A stretch of DNA of 20,897 nucleotides, from assembly GCA_001820255.1 (NCBI GenBank), contig MHPA01000019.1, positions 1 through 20,897 of the forward strand. Direction: 5' to 3'. A program made the translations under genes and the position numbers. Positions within the stretch are counted from its first letter, which is position 1. Each line of letters starts with the position of its first letter. Source of the DNA: Candidatus Staskawiczbacteria bacterium RIFCSPLOWO2_01_FULL_38_12b (GTDB lineage: Bacteria; Patescibacteriota; Minisyncoccia; Minisyncoccales; Staskawiczbacteraceae). The notes below the pieces were generated by a model, which saw only the letters and a program-made list of their open reading frames with translations, ran no database searches and was not told where the DNA came from. Positions 7,474 to 13,409 of this stretch are shown here, one piece after another.

Positions 7474-7752
7474 CTATTTTTTATCTACATGTACTACTTT
7501 TACCTGACGTTGTGAACCGTTAAACAGTTTTTTTAACTTGGTAGTAAAGCGAACAATTCCGGGGGTTGCGGCATAAAGAGTATCATCTGATCCTCTTTTT
7601 ACATTTTTTCCAGGGATGTACCTGGTGCCCCGTTGTCGGACGATAATCATTCCTGTTTTTATGATTTGGCCGGCGTACATTTTAATACCCAACCTTTGGG
7701 CGGCAGAATCTCTGCCTAATCTGGACGAACCGGAAGATTTACTTGTTGACAT
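7474..7752 (-). CDS. rpmA: 50S ribosomal protein bL27
   Basis: Large-subunit protein whose N-terminal tail reaches the peptidyl-transferase centre. The 92 residues show the family pattern SGSSRLGRDSAAQRLGIKMY then GQIIKTGMIIVRQRGTRYIP and GSDDTLYAATPGIVRF. The start gives MSTSKSSG, so the tail begins normally without the cleaved N-terminal extension known in Firmicutes. The gene stands alone: rplU, its common partner, is not beside it. Its ATG is directly preceded by an A/T palindrome and then a GAGCAC hairpin, the same order found before aspS. No Shine-Dalgarno is visible. Confidence 0.95.
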   Translation of the reverse strand: MSTSKSSGSSRLGRDSAAQRLGIKMYAGQIIKTGMIIVRQRGTRYIPGKNVKRGSDDTLYAATPGIVRFTTKLKKLFNGSQRQVKVVHVDKK

Positions 7753-7775
7753 GGAAATTTTTACTAAAAATTTCC
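7753..7775. promoter_or_regulatory. A/T palindrome touching the rpmA start codon
   Basis: GGAAATTTTTA (7753-7763) and TAAAAATTTCC (7765-7775) are perfect 11-bp arms around one base. The repeat begins at the base next to the rpmA ATG, so as RNA it would fold directly at the initiation site. The function is inferred. Confidence 0.5.
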
Positions 7776-7814
7776 ACCGAGCACTACTTTGCTTTACAAA
7801 GTCAGTGCTTGGTG
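7775..7814. repeat. GAGCAC-family hairpin repeat, copy 3
   Basis: CACCGAGCACT (7775-7785) pairs with AGTGCTTGGTG (7804-7814) with one mismatch, and ACTTTG (7786-7791) pairs with CAAAGT (7797-7802). Read towards rpmA it begins ACCAAGCAC and ends GTGCTCGGTG, the same edges as the copy before aspS. Confidence 0.75.
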
Positions 7815-7834
7815 AATCGTTATAGCTACTTATT

Positions 7835-8037
7835 TACTTTGAATTACGAAATGCATTTTGAAAAACAAATTTCGGGTCTTTTCTCCAAATGCAGCCTTCG
7901 GGATGCCCTGCGGGTCAAGCAGCCGAAAATTAGCTATAATTTTTAGACGGACGCTTTGCGTAAGCCTAAAAATTCTATCAAATTTTCAACTTGAAATTTG
8001 AAGAAAATACCTCAAAAGCATTTCATGATTCAAAGTA
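7835..8037. mobile_element. TIR element A (MITE-like, 203 bp)
   Basis: The ends TACTTTGAATTACGAAATGC (7835-7854) and its complement at 8018-8037 match in 18 of 20 positions. The interior folds further, with TAATTTTTAG opposed to CTAAAAATT (about 7937-7975). Its subterminal sequences match element B when B is reversed, and its inner part matches element E. It carries no gene and lies between divergent rpmA and the small ORF at 8048. TA sits at both outer ends. Confidence 0.75.
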
Positions 8038-8047
8038 TTTATATAAA

Positions 8048-8206
8048 ATGATTCTATCAAAAATAAAAGAATTTGTCAAAGCTCATATTGATACCATTAT
8101 GTTAATAGCAATCGTGATGCTTTTTGTATTGTTATCTTTTGCTTTTGGATATATAATAGCAAAATATCAGGATAGGAAACCGATTCAAATAGAAGTTAGA
8201 AAATAA
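8048..8206 (+). CDS. Small single-span membrane protein, unknown
   Basis: A 52-residue protein, MILSKIKEFVKAHIDTIMLI at its start, with one strong hydrophobic helix (about residues 14-36, including IVMLFVLLSFAFGYII) and a short charged tail (AKYQDRKPIQIEVRK). The frame stays open upstream to an ATG at 7991, but that would place the first 19 codons inside repeat element A, so 8048 is preferred. From memory, some Parcubacteria proteins begin with a similar helix and GYxxAKYQ(E/D)K(E/K)PI and then carry a further C-terminal domain; if so this is a shortened relative. I cannot assign a function. uppS follows 63 nt later. Confidence 0.55.
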   Translation: MILSKIKEFVKAHIDTIMLIAIVMLFVLLSFAFGYIIAKYQDRKPIQIEVRK

Positions 8207-8269
8207 AACATAGAATTCTTTACGGACGGCGTTCGTATTCTAGATTCTATTTTCTAGATTCTCGTATTT

Positions 8270-8959
8270 ATGAATATACCAAAACACATAGTTTTATTCC
8301 CCGATGGCAATCGCCGCTGGGCAAAAACTCATAGTTTAGCCAGTTTAGAGGGGCATAAAATGGGATACGAAAAACTTAAAGAGCTTTGTAGATGGTGCGA
8401 AAAGTGGGAAGTAAAAACGCTTACCGCTTTTGGATTTTCAACTGAAAATTGGAATCGCTCCCAAGAAGAAGTAAATTATTTAATGAAACTTCTTGAAGAT
8501 ACGCTTTTAATGTTTAAAAGCGATAAAGAATTAATAGATAAAGAGGTTAGATTAAAAATATTAGGTCAAAAAGAGAGGCTTCCAGATTCACTGCAACAAG
8601 TCATACAAGAAATAGAAACTTTTACAGAACATAACCAAAAATTTCAATTAAACTTAGCAGTAAGTTATGGTGGAAAGTGGGATATTTTGCAAGCAGTGAA
8701 AAAAATCGTAGAAGAAAAAGTTTCCATTGAAAATATTGATGAAGCATTATTTGAAAACCACTTGTCAACTGCCGGTTTGCCAAATCCTGATTTAATTATT
8801 CGTGCGGGTGGTGAAATGCGGTTATCTAATTTTGTCTTGTGGCAAGCAGCATATTCTGAGTTATACTTTTCACCAAAAATGTGGCCCGATTTTACTGAAG
8901 AAGATTTTGACTTGGCGCTGCAAGAATTTGATAAGCGAATGCGCAGATTTGGCAAATAA
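8270..8959 (+). CDS. uppS: Isoprenyl transferase (undecaprenyl diphosphate synthase type)
   Basis: Cis-prenyltransferase that extends farnesyl diphosphate with isopentenyl diphosphate units to make the C55 carrier lipid for cell-wall synthesis. The 229 residues show the catalytic P-loop HIVLFPDGNRRWA with D12, the FGFSTENWNR motif (about 53-62), and the C-terminal RAGGEMRLSNFVLWQAAYSE with the Mg/diphosphate-binding residues. The usual MDGN reads PDGN, a change also known in some archaeal and CPR relatives. The length suits the family. Its product would feed MraY and MurG encoded nearby. Chain length cannot be told from sequence. A perfect two-way terminator follows. Confidence 0.93.
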   Translation: MNIPKHIVLFPDGNRRWAKTHSLASLEGHKMGYEKLKELCRWCEKWEVKTLTAFGFSTENWNRSQEEVNYLMKLLEDTLLMFKSDKELIDKEVRLKILGQKERLPDSLQQVIQEIETFTEHNQKFQLNLAVSYGGKWDILQAVKKIVEEKVSIENIDEALFENHLSTAGLPNPDLIIRAGGEMRLSNFVLWQAAYSELYFSPKMWPDFTEEDFDLALQEFDKRMRRFGK

Positions 8960-8970
8960 TATAAATCGTA

Positions 8971-9009
8971 CCAACAAAAATCACCATAACGCATGGTGAT
9001 TTTTGTTGG
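8971..9009. terminator. Two-way terminator after uppS
   Basis: A perfect 17-bp stem (8971-8987 with 8993-9009, loop AACGC) has A5 on its left arm and T5 on its right, so either strand gives a TCACCAT/ATGGTGA core stem followed by a U-tract. It serves convergent uppS and the endonuclease-like gene. Confidence 0.85.
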
Positions 9010-9022
9010 CGTAAAACTTTTG

Positions 9023-9577
9023 CTACTCAGATTTTTTTGTGATTGCCTGAGCCATATCGGTCCATTTTTGCTTTCGTGGTTTATTTTTATGTTTTGCCAT
9101 TGCCTTATGTATTTCTAATAAATGTAATAAGTCGTTTTTTGGCCATTTACTAAGGTAAACACCCTTGTTTTGGTAGATTATTTTTGCGGCTTTCTGCCAT
9201 AATTCAAAACCAGAGCACCTATTGCGATAGGTGCTCGGCCGAGCACTCAAAATTTGAGTGCTCTGGTTTTTTTTCATTACTTCTTTTAGATTGTTTTTTA
9301 TAAAAAATGGAATTAATATTGCAACAATATCATCAATTTTTTGCACGGAAAACCTGGCTTGGTTTTTGGAAACCGACACGCTTCCGCAACCGATTACTTT
9401 TTTGGTTTTTTCTAATATTTTTATTTGTTCTTTTGGAACCGTAACCACAAATTGCGACTTCCACCGGTAGTAAGTGGGGGAGTTGGTTCTTTCATGGCGG
9501 GTATCCTTGCGAAACTGCAAATCAAAACAGCTGTCGTTATTAACCAAATCAATGATGTTGAATTTTTCTTTAGCCAT
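9023..9577 (-). CDS. Degenerate single-motif LAGLIDADG endonuclease-like protein
   Basis: A 184-aa protein with the layout of a one-motif LAGLIDADG homing endonuclease: motif region IIDLVNNDSCFDLQFRKD, then YYRWKSQFVVTVPKEQ, EKTKKVIGCGSVSVSKNQAR and VAILIPFFIKNNL. The motif is worn: the usual LVDGDGxF reads LVNNDSCF, keeping the second Asp (the usual catalytic one) but losing the first Asp and both glycines. Residues QSTQILSARPSTYRNRCSG, between KKN and FELWQKAAKI, are encoded by a palindromic repeat at 9206-9270 and look like a 19-residue in-frame insertion. It is free-standing, with no intron or split gene around it. No Shine-Dalgarno. It may be inactive as a nuclease; a DNA-binding role is possible. 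Confidence 0.65.
   Translation of the reverse strand: MAKEKFNIIDLVNNDSCFDLQFRKDTRHERTNSPTYYRWKSQFVVTVPKEQIKILEKTKKVIGCGSVSVSKNQARFSVQKIDDIVAILIPFFIKNNLKEVMKKNQSTQILSARPSTYRNRCSGFELWQKAAKIIYQNKGVYLSKWPKNDLLHLLEIHKAMAKHKNKPRKQKWTDMAQAITKKSE
9206..9270. repeat. GAGCAC-family double hairpin, copy 2, inside a gene
   Basis: The ends AAAACCAGAGCA and TGCTCTGGTTTT are perfect 12-bp inverted repeats. Inside are two perfect stems: GAGCACCTAT/ATAGGTGCTC (9213-9236, loop TGCG) and GAGCACTCAAA/TTTGAGTGCTC (9241-9263), joined by GGCC. The reading frame of the host gene stays open through it. Confidence 0.85.
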
Positions 9578-9588
9578 AATTTTTTAAA

Positions 9589-9731
9589 TACTTTGAATTA
9601 TGAAATACTTTTGAGGTCTTTTCTCTAAATTTGCAGCTGGAATTTAGGGAAAAGACCCGCCACGTTGCGAGGTTCGCCCTTTTGGGCGGCCCGAAAATCA
9701 TTTTTCAAAGTGCATTTCGTAATTCAAAGTA
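9589..9731. mobile_element. TIR element B (MITE-like, 143 bp)
   Basis: TACTTTGAATTATGAAATAC (9589-9608) and the complement of 9712-9731 match in 18 of 20 positions. A nested stem GGTCTTTTCTCTAAATT / AATTTAGGGAAAAGACC (about 9615-9656) pairs in 16 of 17. Reversed, its ends match element A closely, including the subterminal TGAAAAA...TTTCGGG and AAAAGACCTCAAAAG-like stretches. It occupies much of the 331-bp gene-free stretch 9578-9908. Confidence 0.75.
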
Positions 9732-9759
9732 TGTACAGATTCATTATACCAAACTTTTA

Positions 9760-9878
9760 ATTATGCGACAACTTTTATGTATCAAGTTAGAATACCTTTG
9801 TCGCATAATAAAACGAGAGGTTACATTAAAAGGCGGGGGAGTGGGCGGATTGTAAGTAGGTCTTTATTATGCGACAAA
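9760..9878. repeat. Three copies of ATTATGCGACAA beside the recombinase gene
   Basis: S1 at 9760-9771 (forward), S2 at 9798-9809 (reverse) and S3 at 9866-9877 (forward). S2 and S3 share 16 bp, TTTATTATGCGACAAA. Together with S4 (11363-11375) they surround a tyrosine recombinase gene, so they are candidate recombinase binding sites. The rest of the 9732-9908 stretch holds no gene that I can support. Confidence 0.6.
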
Positions 9879-9908
9879 TTGCTTTGTAAAGAGGGTAGGG
9901 GTTTGGTG

Positions 9909-10868
9909 TTAACTTTTAAGGTTTTTGCCGCTATGGAATTGGCGGTGGATGTCGCGCAAGCGCTTATTGGTGACATGCGTATAAATTTGAGTGGTAACAA
10001 TATTTTTATGGCCCAAAAATTCCTGGATGCTGCGCAAGTCAACTCCTTGGGTTAGTAAATCTGTTGCATAAGAATGGCGCAGGGTATGAGGAGTGGTAAA
10101 CACTGGAATTCCCGCCAGTATGGCGTATTTTTTTACGATCCTTTCAATGGATCGCGGTGTAAGTCGTCCGCCGGTACCATCTTTGTCCCGGAAGTTTATA
10201 AATAATGATTTTTCCGATGAGTTGCGCACTGATAAATATTTTTTTATCCACTCCAAAGCTCGTTGTGAAAAATACACGGCGCGAGGTGTTCCACCTTTTC
10301 CGATAACCGAAAGCTCAAAATCTTTTTTGTCTTTTATGTTGGCAAATTGCTCGGTATTGAGCGAGACCAGCTCGGCAATCCGTAGGCCGGTGGAAAACAA
10401 TGACTCCAGTATGGCCCGGTCCCTAATACTAATGGCATCTTTGGGCTGGACGGTATTTAAGAGCTTCTCAACCTGTTCTATGGTAAGGAATTTTATGCTT
10501 TTTGTGCTTTTATCGGCCTTAGGAAGGGTTATTTTATCAGGGGGTAATGAAACTATATCTTTTTGTACAAAATAGCCTAAAAAGGCTCTTAAAGCGATTC
10601 AATAGTAGTTTTGGGTGCTTTTTTTAAGGGTTTGCCCGTTTTTAGGGTTTTGATACCGCGAAAGGTAGAGTCGGTAATCCCAGATGTGTTCAGGCGTAAG
10701 TTGATGGGGAAGTAAGCCTTCCAGATTGCGAGAAGCCAACCAGCCGGTGAATTTATGTAAATAGTGTTGATAATTTTTTTGCGTATTGGTACGCAAACCT
10801 TTTTGCACCTCGCAAAAATCCAAAAAATCCGGAATATGTTTTGGTATGGGTTTTGTTGATTGTTCCAT
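9909..10868 (-). pseudogene. Tyrosine recombinase (XerC/D-like), interrupted by in-frame TGA
   Basis: Site-specific tyrosine recombinase of about 319 codons. The N-terminal SAM-like DNA-binding domain (MEQSTKPIPKHIPDFLDFCE ... SRYQNPKNGQTLKKSTQNYY) and the catalytic domain are in one frame but separated by a TGA at 10599-10601. The reading goes NYY-stop-IALRAFLGYF; relatives known to me have Leu there, so one base change (TTA or TTG to TGA) explains it. The catalytic set is intact: Arg in STGLRIAELV, Lys in VIGKGG, HTLRHS, and H...Y in LGHKNIVTTQIYTH. No good start follows the stop. The ATG at 10868 is preferred; the frame is also open to 10997 but would overlap the upstream gene. Flanking 13-bp inverted repeats bracket it with the 128-aa gene. 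A recent pseudogene, rare read-through, or a sequence error are all possible. Confidence 0.82.
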
Positions 10869-10929
10869 AGCTTTATAGGTTTGTTTGTGCTTTCCACCAC
10901 CACCCTTTCTAAATGTCGCTTTACCTACA

Positions 10930-10958
10930 TTTTGCGACGTTATATATAAAGCATAATA
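10930..10958. promoter_or_regulatory. Partial recombinase-site-like palindrome upstream of the recombinase
   Basis: Between the 128-aa gene and the recombinase, ATTTTGCGAC and GCATAAT face each other around TTATATATAA. Both halves resemble pieces of the ATTATGCGACAA repeat. It lies in the likely promoter region (106 nt between genes), so it could be an autoregulatory site. The match is weak. Confidence 0.3.
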
Positions 10959-10974
10959 CCTGAAAGAGGTGATG

Positions 10975-11361
10975 TTAATCGGCCTTGCATTGGTCAAGGT
11001 CTTGTGGACTGACTTGCAGTATTTTTAAAATTTGAGTAGCAATTATTTTTTTTGAAGTATCAAAGGAATTTTGTAACAGATTATTTTTTTGGTTTTCTAT
11101 TTCTTTTTTAACCGATGTGATAGCGGGGTCGGTTTTGGTTACTCCCCCACTTACGCCTGCGCTTACCTTTGCATACACGTTGTCTTGCAACCAAGTGTTG
11201 GCATCTTGCAGTTTAGTTTGCATCTTATTTTTATTTGCCGCCCCTTGCGAATAGGCATAATTTTTAGTGTTTGATGCAAACAAAGGCTGCTGGCTTAAAA
11301 AAGCCATGCCTAATATGCCCCCTATTGCCACTGTATTTTTTATAAATGTTCCCCAGTTCAT
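10975..11361 (-). CDS. Small exported or membrane-anchored protein, unknown
   Basis: A 128-aa protein starting MNWGTFIKNTVAIGGILGMA, with a signal-peptide-like segment (residues 8-30: charged start, hydrophobic core, possible cleavage after LFAS) and a hydrophilic remainder. The mature part is rich in Asn, Gln and Lys, contains NTWLQDNVYAKVSAGVSGGV and ends QVSPQDLDQCKAD with a single cysteine. I do not recognise the family. It lies immediately upstream of the recombinase on the same strand, and the 13-bp repeat S4 begins 2 nt before its ATG, so the two genes are bracketed as a pair. No Shine-Dalgarno is visible. Confidence 0.6.
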   Translation of the reverse strand: MNWGTFIKNTVAIGGILGMAFLSQQPLFASNTKNYAYSQGAANKNKMQTKLQDANTWLQDNVYAKVSAGVSGGVTKTDPAITSVKKEIENQKNNLLQNSFDTSKKIIATQILKILQVSPQDLDQCKAD

Positions 11362-11362
11362 A

Positions 11363-11375
11363 TTTGTCGCATAAT
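11363..11375. repeat. S4: TTTGTCGCATAAT, inverted partner of S3
   Basis: An exact 13-bp inverted copy of ATTATGCGACAAA at 9866-9878. It ends 2 nt before the start codon of the 128-aa gene, so it could be a recombination end, an operator, or both. The following bases (GAGTATTACC) give a loose resemblance to the XerC half of dif sites. Confidence 0.6.
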
Positions 11376-11396
11376 GAGTATTACCTATTAGTTAAC

Positions 11397-11455
11397 TACC
11401 TCAAATTACGAAATTCCCCCATAAAGCGCTCCGAATCATTTCGTAACTCAAGGTA
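11397..11455. mobile_element. TIR element C (short derivative, 59 bp)
   Basis: TACCTCAAATTACGAAAT (11397-11414) pairs with ATTTCGTAACTCAAGGTA (11438-11455) in 15 of 18 positions; only 23 bp lie between. It appears to be an internally deleted member of the family of elements A, B, D and E. Confidence 0.65.
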
Positions 11456-11483
11456 ATTATATCAAAAAAGTAAGTAACAAAAA

Positions 11484-11521
11484 AGCCTTACCACTACAAA
11501 TTCCTTTGTAGTGGTAAGGCT
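11484..11521 (-). terminator. Intrinsic terminator of the 117-aa gene
   Basis: AGCCTTACCACTACAAA (11484-11500) and its exact complement (11505-11521) form a 17-bp stem with a 4-nt loop. On the minus strand it is followed by TTTTTGTTACTT. It starts 8 nt after the stop codon. Confidence 0.88.
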
Positions 11522-11528
11522 CTGACGA

Positions 11529-11882
11529 TCACCCACCGTAGATACTTCCTTTTTTCATGATCCTTTTACCACCTCCAGTATCGTGGTGTTGAGTTGGCGG
11601 CTGATCAGAGTAATTCTTCTCAGGGGACTCTTGGTCAGCTTTGGGTGGGATTGATTCCTCGAAACAGAGTTGCTTGAGCAGTCTTTCCCGTTTCTTTGCA
11701 ATCAGTTCAAGTACCTGTATATCACTCAGTTTCGGGAACTGCTTGCCTCTGTAACTCCCTGTGTCTTCCTTGATTAATCGCAGAAGAATCAGCAGCTCAT
11801 GGCGAGGCGTTAGGCCGGTTTCACGACCATTTTTTACTGCCTCCAATACTTTTTGACGCTCCTTTTCTTCCTTCTTAGTCAT
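11529..11882 (-). CDS. Hypothetical soluble 117-aa protein
   Basis: I do not recognise this protein. It is highly charged and has no signal peptide or membrane helix. Residues 1-75 look helical (MTKKEEKERQKVLEAVKNGR, HELLILLRLIKEDTGSY, then IQVLELIAKKRERLLKQL); the C-terminal 40 residues look disordered and polar (PPKADQESPEKNYSDQPPTQ) and end in TGGGKRIMKKGSIYGG. The gene is a complete single unit: a TTGACA-17-TATAAA promoter, a GGAG ribosome binding site 8 nt before the ATG, and a strong terminator right after the TGA. Most neighbours lack such a ribosome binding site. Its codons favour CTG and AAG more than nearby genes do, suggesting a different history or high expression. Confidence 0.65.
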   Translation of the reverse strand: MTKKEEKERQKVLEAVKNGRETGLTPRHELLILLRLIKEDTGSYRGKQFPKLSDIQVLELIAKKRERLLKQLCFEESIPPKADQESPEKNYSDQPPTQHHDTGGGKRIMKKGSIYGG

Positions 11883-11890
11883 TCTATTTT

Positions 11891-11896
11891 CTCCAA
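11891..11896 (-). promoter_or_regulatory. Shine-Dalgarno of the 117-aa gene
   Basis: TTGGAG on the minus strand, with 8 nt to the ATG. It fixes the start at 11882 and stands out because most genes in this window have no visible ribosome binding site. Confidence 0.7.
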
Positions 11897-11926
11897 GGTG
11901 GCTGGGAGTGACATGGGAACTAACTA

Positions 11927-11955
11927 TTTATAATCTAATTATATAAATTTGTCAA
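11927..11955 (-). promoter_or_regulatory. Strong sigma70-type promoter of the 117-aa gene
   Basis: On the minus strand, a consensus TTGACA (11950-11955), a 17-nt spacer and TATAAA (11927-11932). The -35 lies inside the 3' end of gltX. The expected transcript starts near 11920, leaving a leader of about 38 nt. Confidence 0.75.
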
Positions 11956-13408
11956 TGGCATCACCGATTCTTTGCAGGGTTTTTTCTTTGCCCAAGATTT
12001 CGGCTATTTCAAAGGGGCTGGCACTCGCCTCTTTTCCGGAAAGTGCAACTCGCAACGGCCAAAGCAGGTATCCTCTATTTTTTGTATTAAAGGCTTCAGC
12101 GGCGCCAACTAATAATTCTTCCAAACTTTTTTTATCCCACTTTTCTGTATTAGATAATATTTTTACTGATGTCTCCAAAGATTCCTTCACTTCCCTGTCC
12201 CCCATCTCTTTCCATGTTAATACTTTTTTGTCATACGATAACTTTTCCACAAAGAAAAAATCAGTTAACTCTTTAATGTCAGAAAGTTTTTTTAAGCGCG
12301 CTTTATAAGCTTCAATAATTTTTTCCAGTTGTTTAACATTGTATTGATTAGTATTAAGTGGTTGAAGATACGGCAAACATAATTTTGTTAAACTGCTTAT
12401 TGATTTTTCCCTAATATAATATCCATTAAGGTAATCCAGTTTTTGCAAGTTAAACACGGCACCGGACTTTTGCACTTTTTCCAAGGAAAATTCTTTTACT
12501 AATTCATTCAGGTTAAATATTTCTTTTTGTGTGCCCGGATTCCAGCCCAATAGCACCATAAAATTTATTAAAGCTTCGGGTAGGTACCCTTTATCATGGT
12601 AGTCTTTTAGTGCTACATCGCCTTGTCGTTTAGACATTTTACTTTTGTCAGTATTTAAAAATAGTGGAATGTGGGCATACGTAGGATGTGAAAATCCCAA
12701 CGCCTCTTGCAGTAACATTTGACGCGGAGTATTTGATAAATGGTCTTCTCCGCGGATAACATGAGATATTTCCATTAAAAAATCATCAACTACTACAGTG
12801 AAGTGAAACAAGGGGGTATCCATATTTTTGGCAATAACAATATCGCCTAAAAGCCCGGTGTCAAATTCTATTTCACCTCTTATTGCATCGTGGAATTTTA
12901 CTTTTTTATCATGGATGAAAAATCTGATAACCGAGGTTTTATGTTCTTTGATATTACTTTCAATTATTTTTTCCGAAAGATTTTTGCAGGTGCCGTCATA
13001 CTTTGGCGCCAATCCCCTACTGATTTGATCCTGGCGCTTTGCTTCCAAATCTTCCGGCACGCAAAAACAGTAGTAAGCTTTTTTTTCTGCCAACAATTTT
13101 TCTAAATATTCTTTATAAATATCTGATCGTTGTGATTGTTTATAGGGGCCGAATTTTCCACCAACATCCGGGCCTTCACTCCACTCAATTCCCAGCCAAT
13201 TTAATTGTTCAATGATTTCATCGGTCCATGCTTGGTTAGACCTTTCCTTGTCGGTATCTTCAATACGCAATATAAAACTGCCGCTATGCTGTTTTGCAAA
13301 TAGGTAATTAAACAACGCAGTACGAGCCCCGCCAATATGCAGGGGGCCTGTGGGCGAGGGCGCAAATCTTACCCTGATTTTTTCTGGTGTCTTTTTTTTG
13401 CCTGGCAT
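11939..13408 (-). CDS. gltX: Glutamyl-tRNA synthetase
   Basis: Class I synthetase that attaches glutamate to tRNA-Glu in the cytoplasm. The HIGH-type motif is PLHIGGARTALFNY (H24) and the KMSKS-type motif is SKMSKRQGD (K257-K260). Cysteines C114, C116 and C141 (YCFC ... YDGTC) match the zinc-binding insertion of bacterial GluRS. The block HFTVVVDDFLMEISHVIRGE is typical of the family, and an all-helical anticodon-binding domain follows. The 489-aa length is normal. Without a visible GlnRS it may also charge tRNA-Gln for amidation, but the window cannot show this. Its ATG follows the murG stop after one base, so it is probably translated from the same mRNA as the cell-wall genes. Confidence 0.96.
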   Translation of the reverse strand: MPGKKKTPEKIRVRFAPSPTGPLHIGGARTALFNYLFAKQHSGSFILRIEDTDKERSNQAWTDEIIEQLNWLGIEWSEGPDVGGKFGPYKQSQRSDIYKEYLEKLLAEKKAYYCFCVPEDLEAKRQDQISRGLAPKYDGTCKNLSEKIIESNIKEHKTSVIRFFIHDKKVKFHDAIRGEIEFDTGLLGDIVIAKNMDTPLFHFTVVVDDFLMEISHVIRGEDHLSNTPRQMLLQEALGFSHPTYAHIPLFLNTDKSKMSKRQGDVALKDYHDKGYLPEALINFMVLLGWNPGTQKEIFNLNELVKEFSLEKVQKSGAVFNLQKLDYLNGYYIREKSISSLTKLCLPYLQPLNTNQYNVKQLEKIIEAYKARLKKLSDIKELTDFFFVEKLSYDKKVLTWKEMGDREVKESLETSVKILSNTEKWDKKSLEELLVGAAEAFNTKNRGYLLWPLRVALSGKEASASPFEIAEILGKEKTLQRIGDAIDKFI

Positions 13409-13409
13409 A

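Noticed and set aside
7991..8047. Longer N-terminus for the small membrane protein
   Set aside because: These 19 codons would be encoded by the right end of repeat element A; the ATG at 8048 sits just outside it.
9760..9878. CRISPR array or integron attC sites
   Set aside because: The repeats are only 12-16 bp, alternate in orientation, are irregularly spaced and have no cas genes or attC-type boxes nearby.
9631..10055. Plus-strand open frames over the recombinase 3' region and element B
   Set aside because: They run opposite to the conserved recombinase frame or through repeat arms and show no protein character.
10599..10601. UGA recoded as an amino acid, as in Gracilibacteria/Absconditabacteria or Mycoplasma
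   Set aside because: aspS, the murL-murD gene, the glycosylase and the 117-aa gene all end at TGA with normal C-termini or tight operon overlaps; reading through would fuse unrelated frames.
10869..10997. Longer N-terminus for the recombinase
   Set aside because: It would overlap the end of the 128-aa gene and read through the promoter-like palindrome; residues 1-43 look unlike a recombinase and the domain begins well at MEQSTKP.
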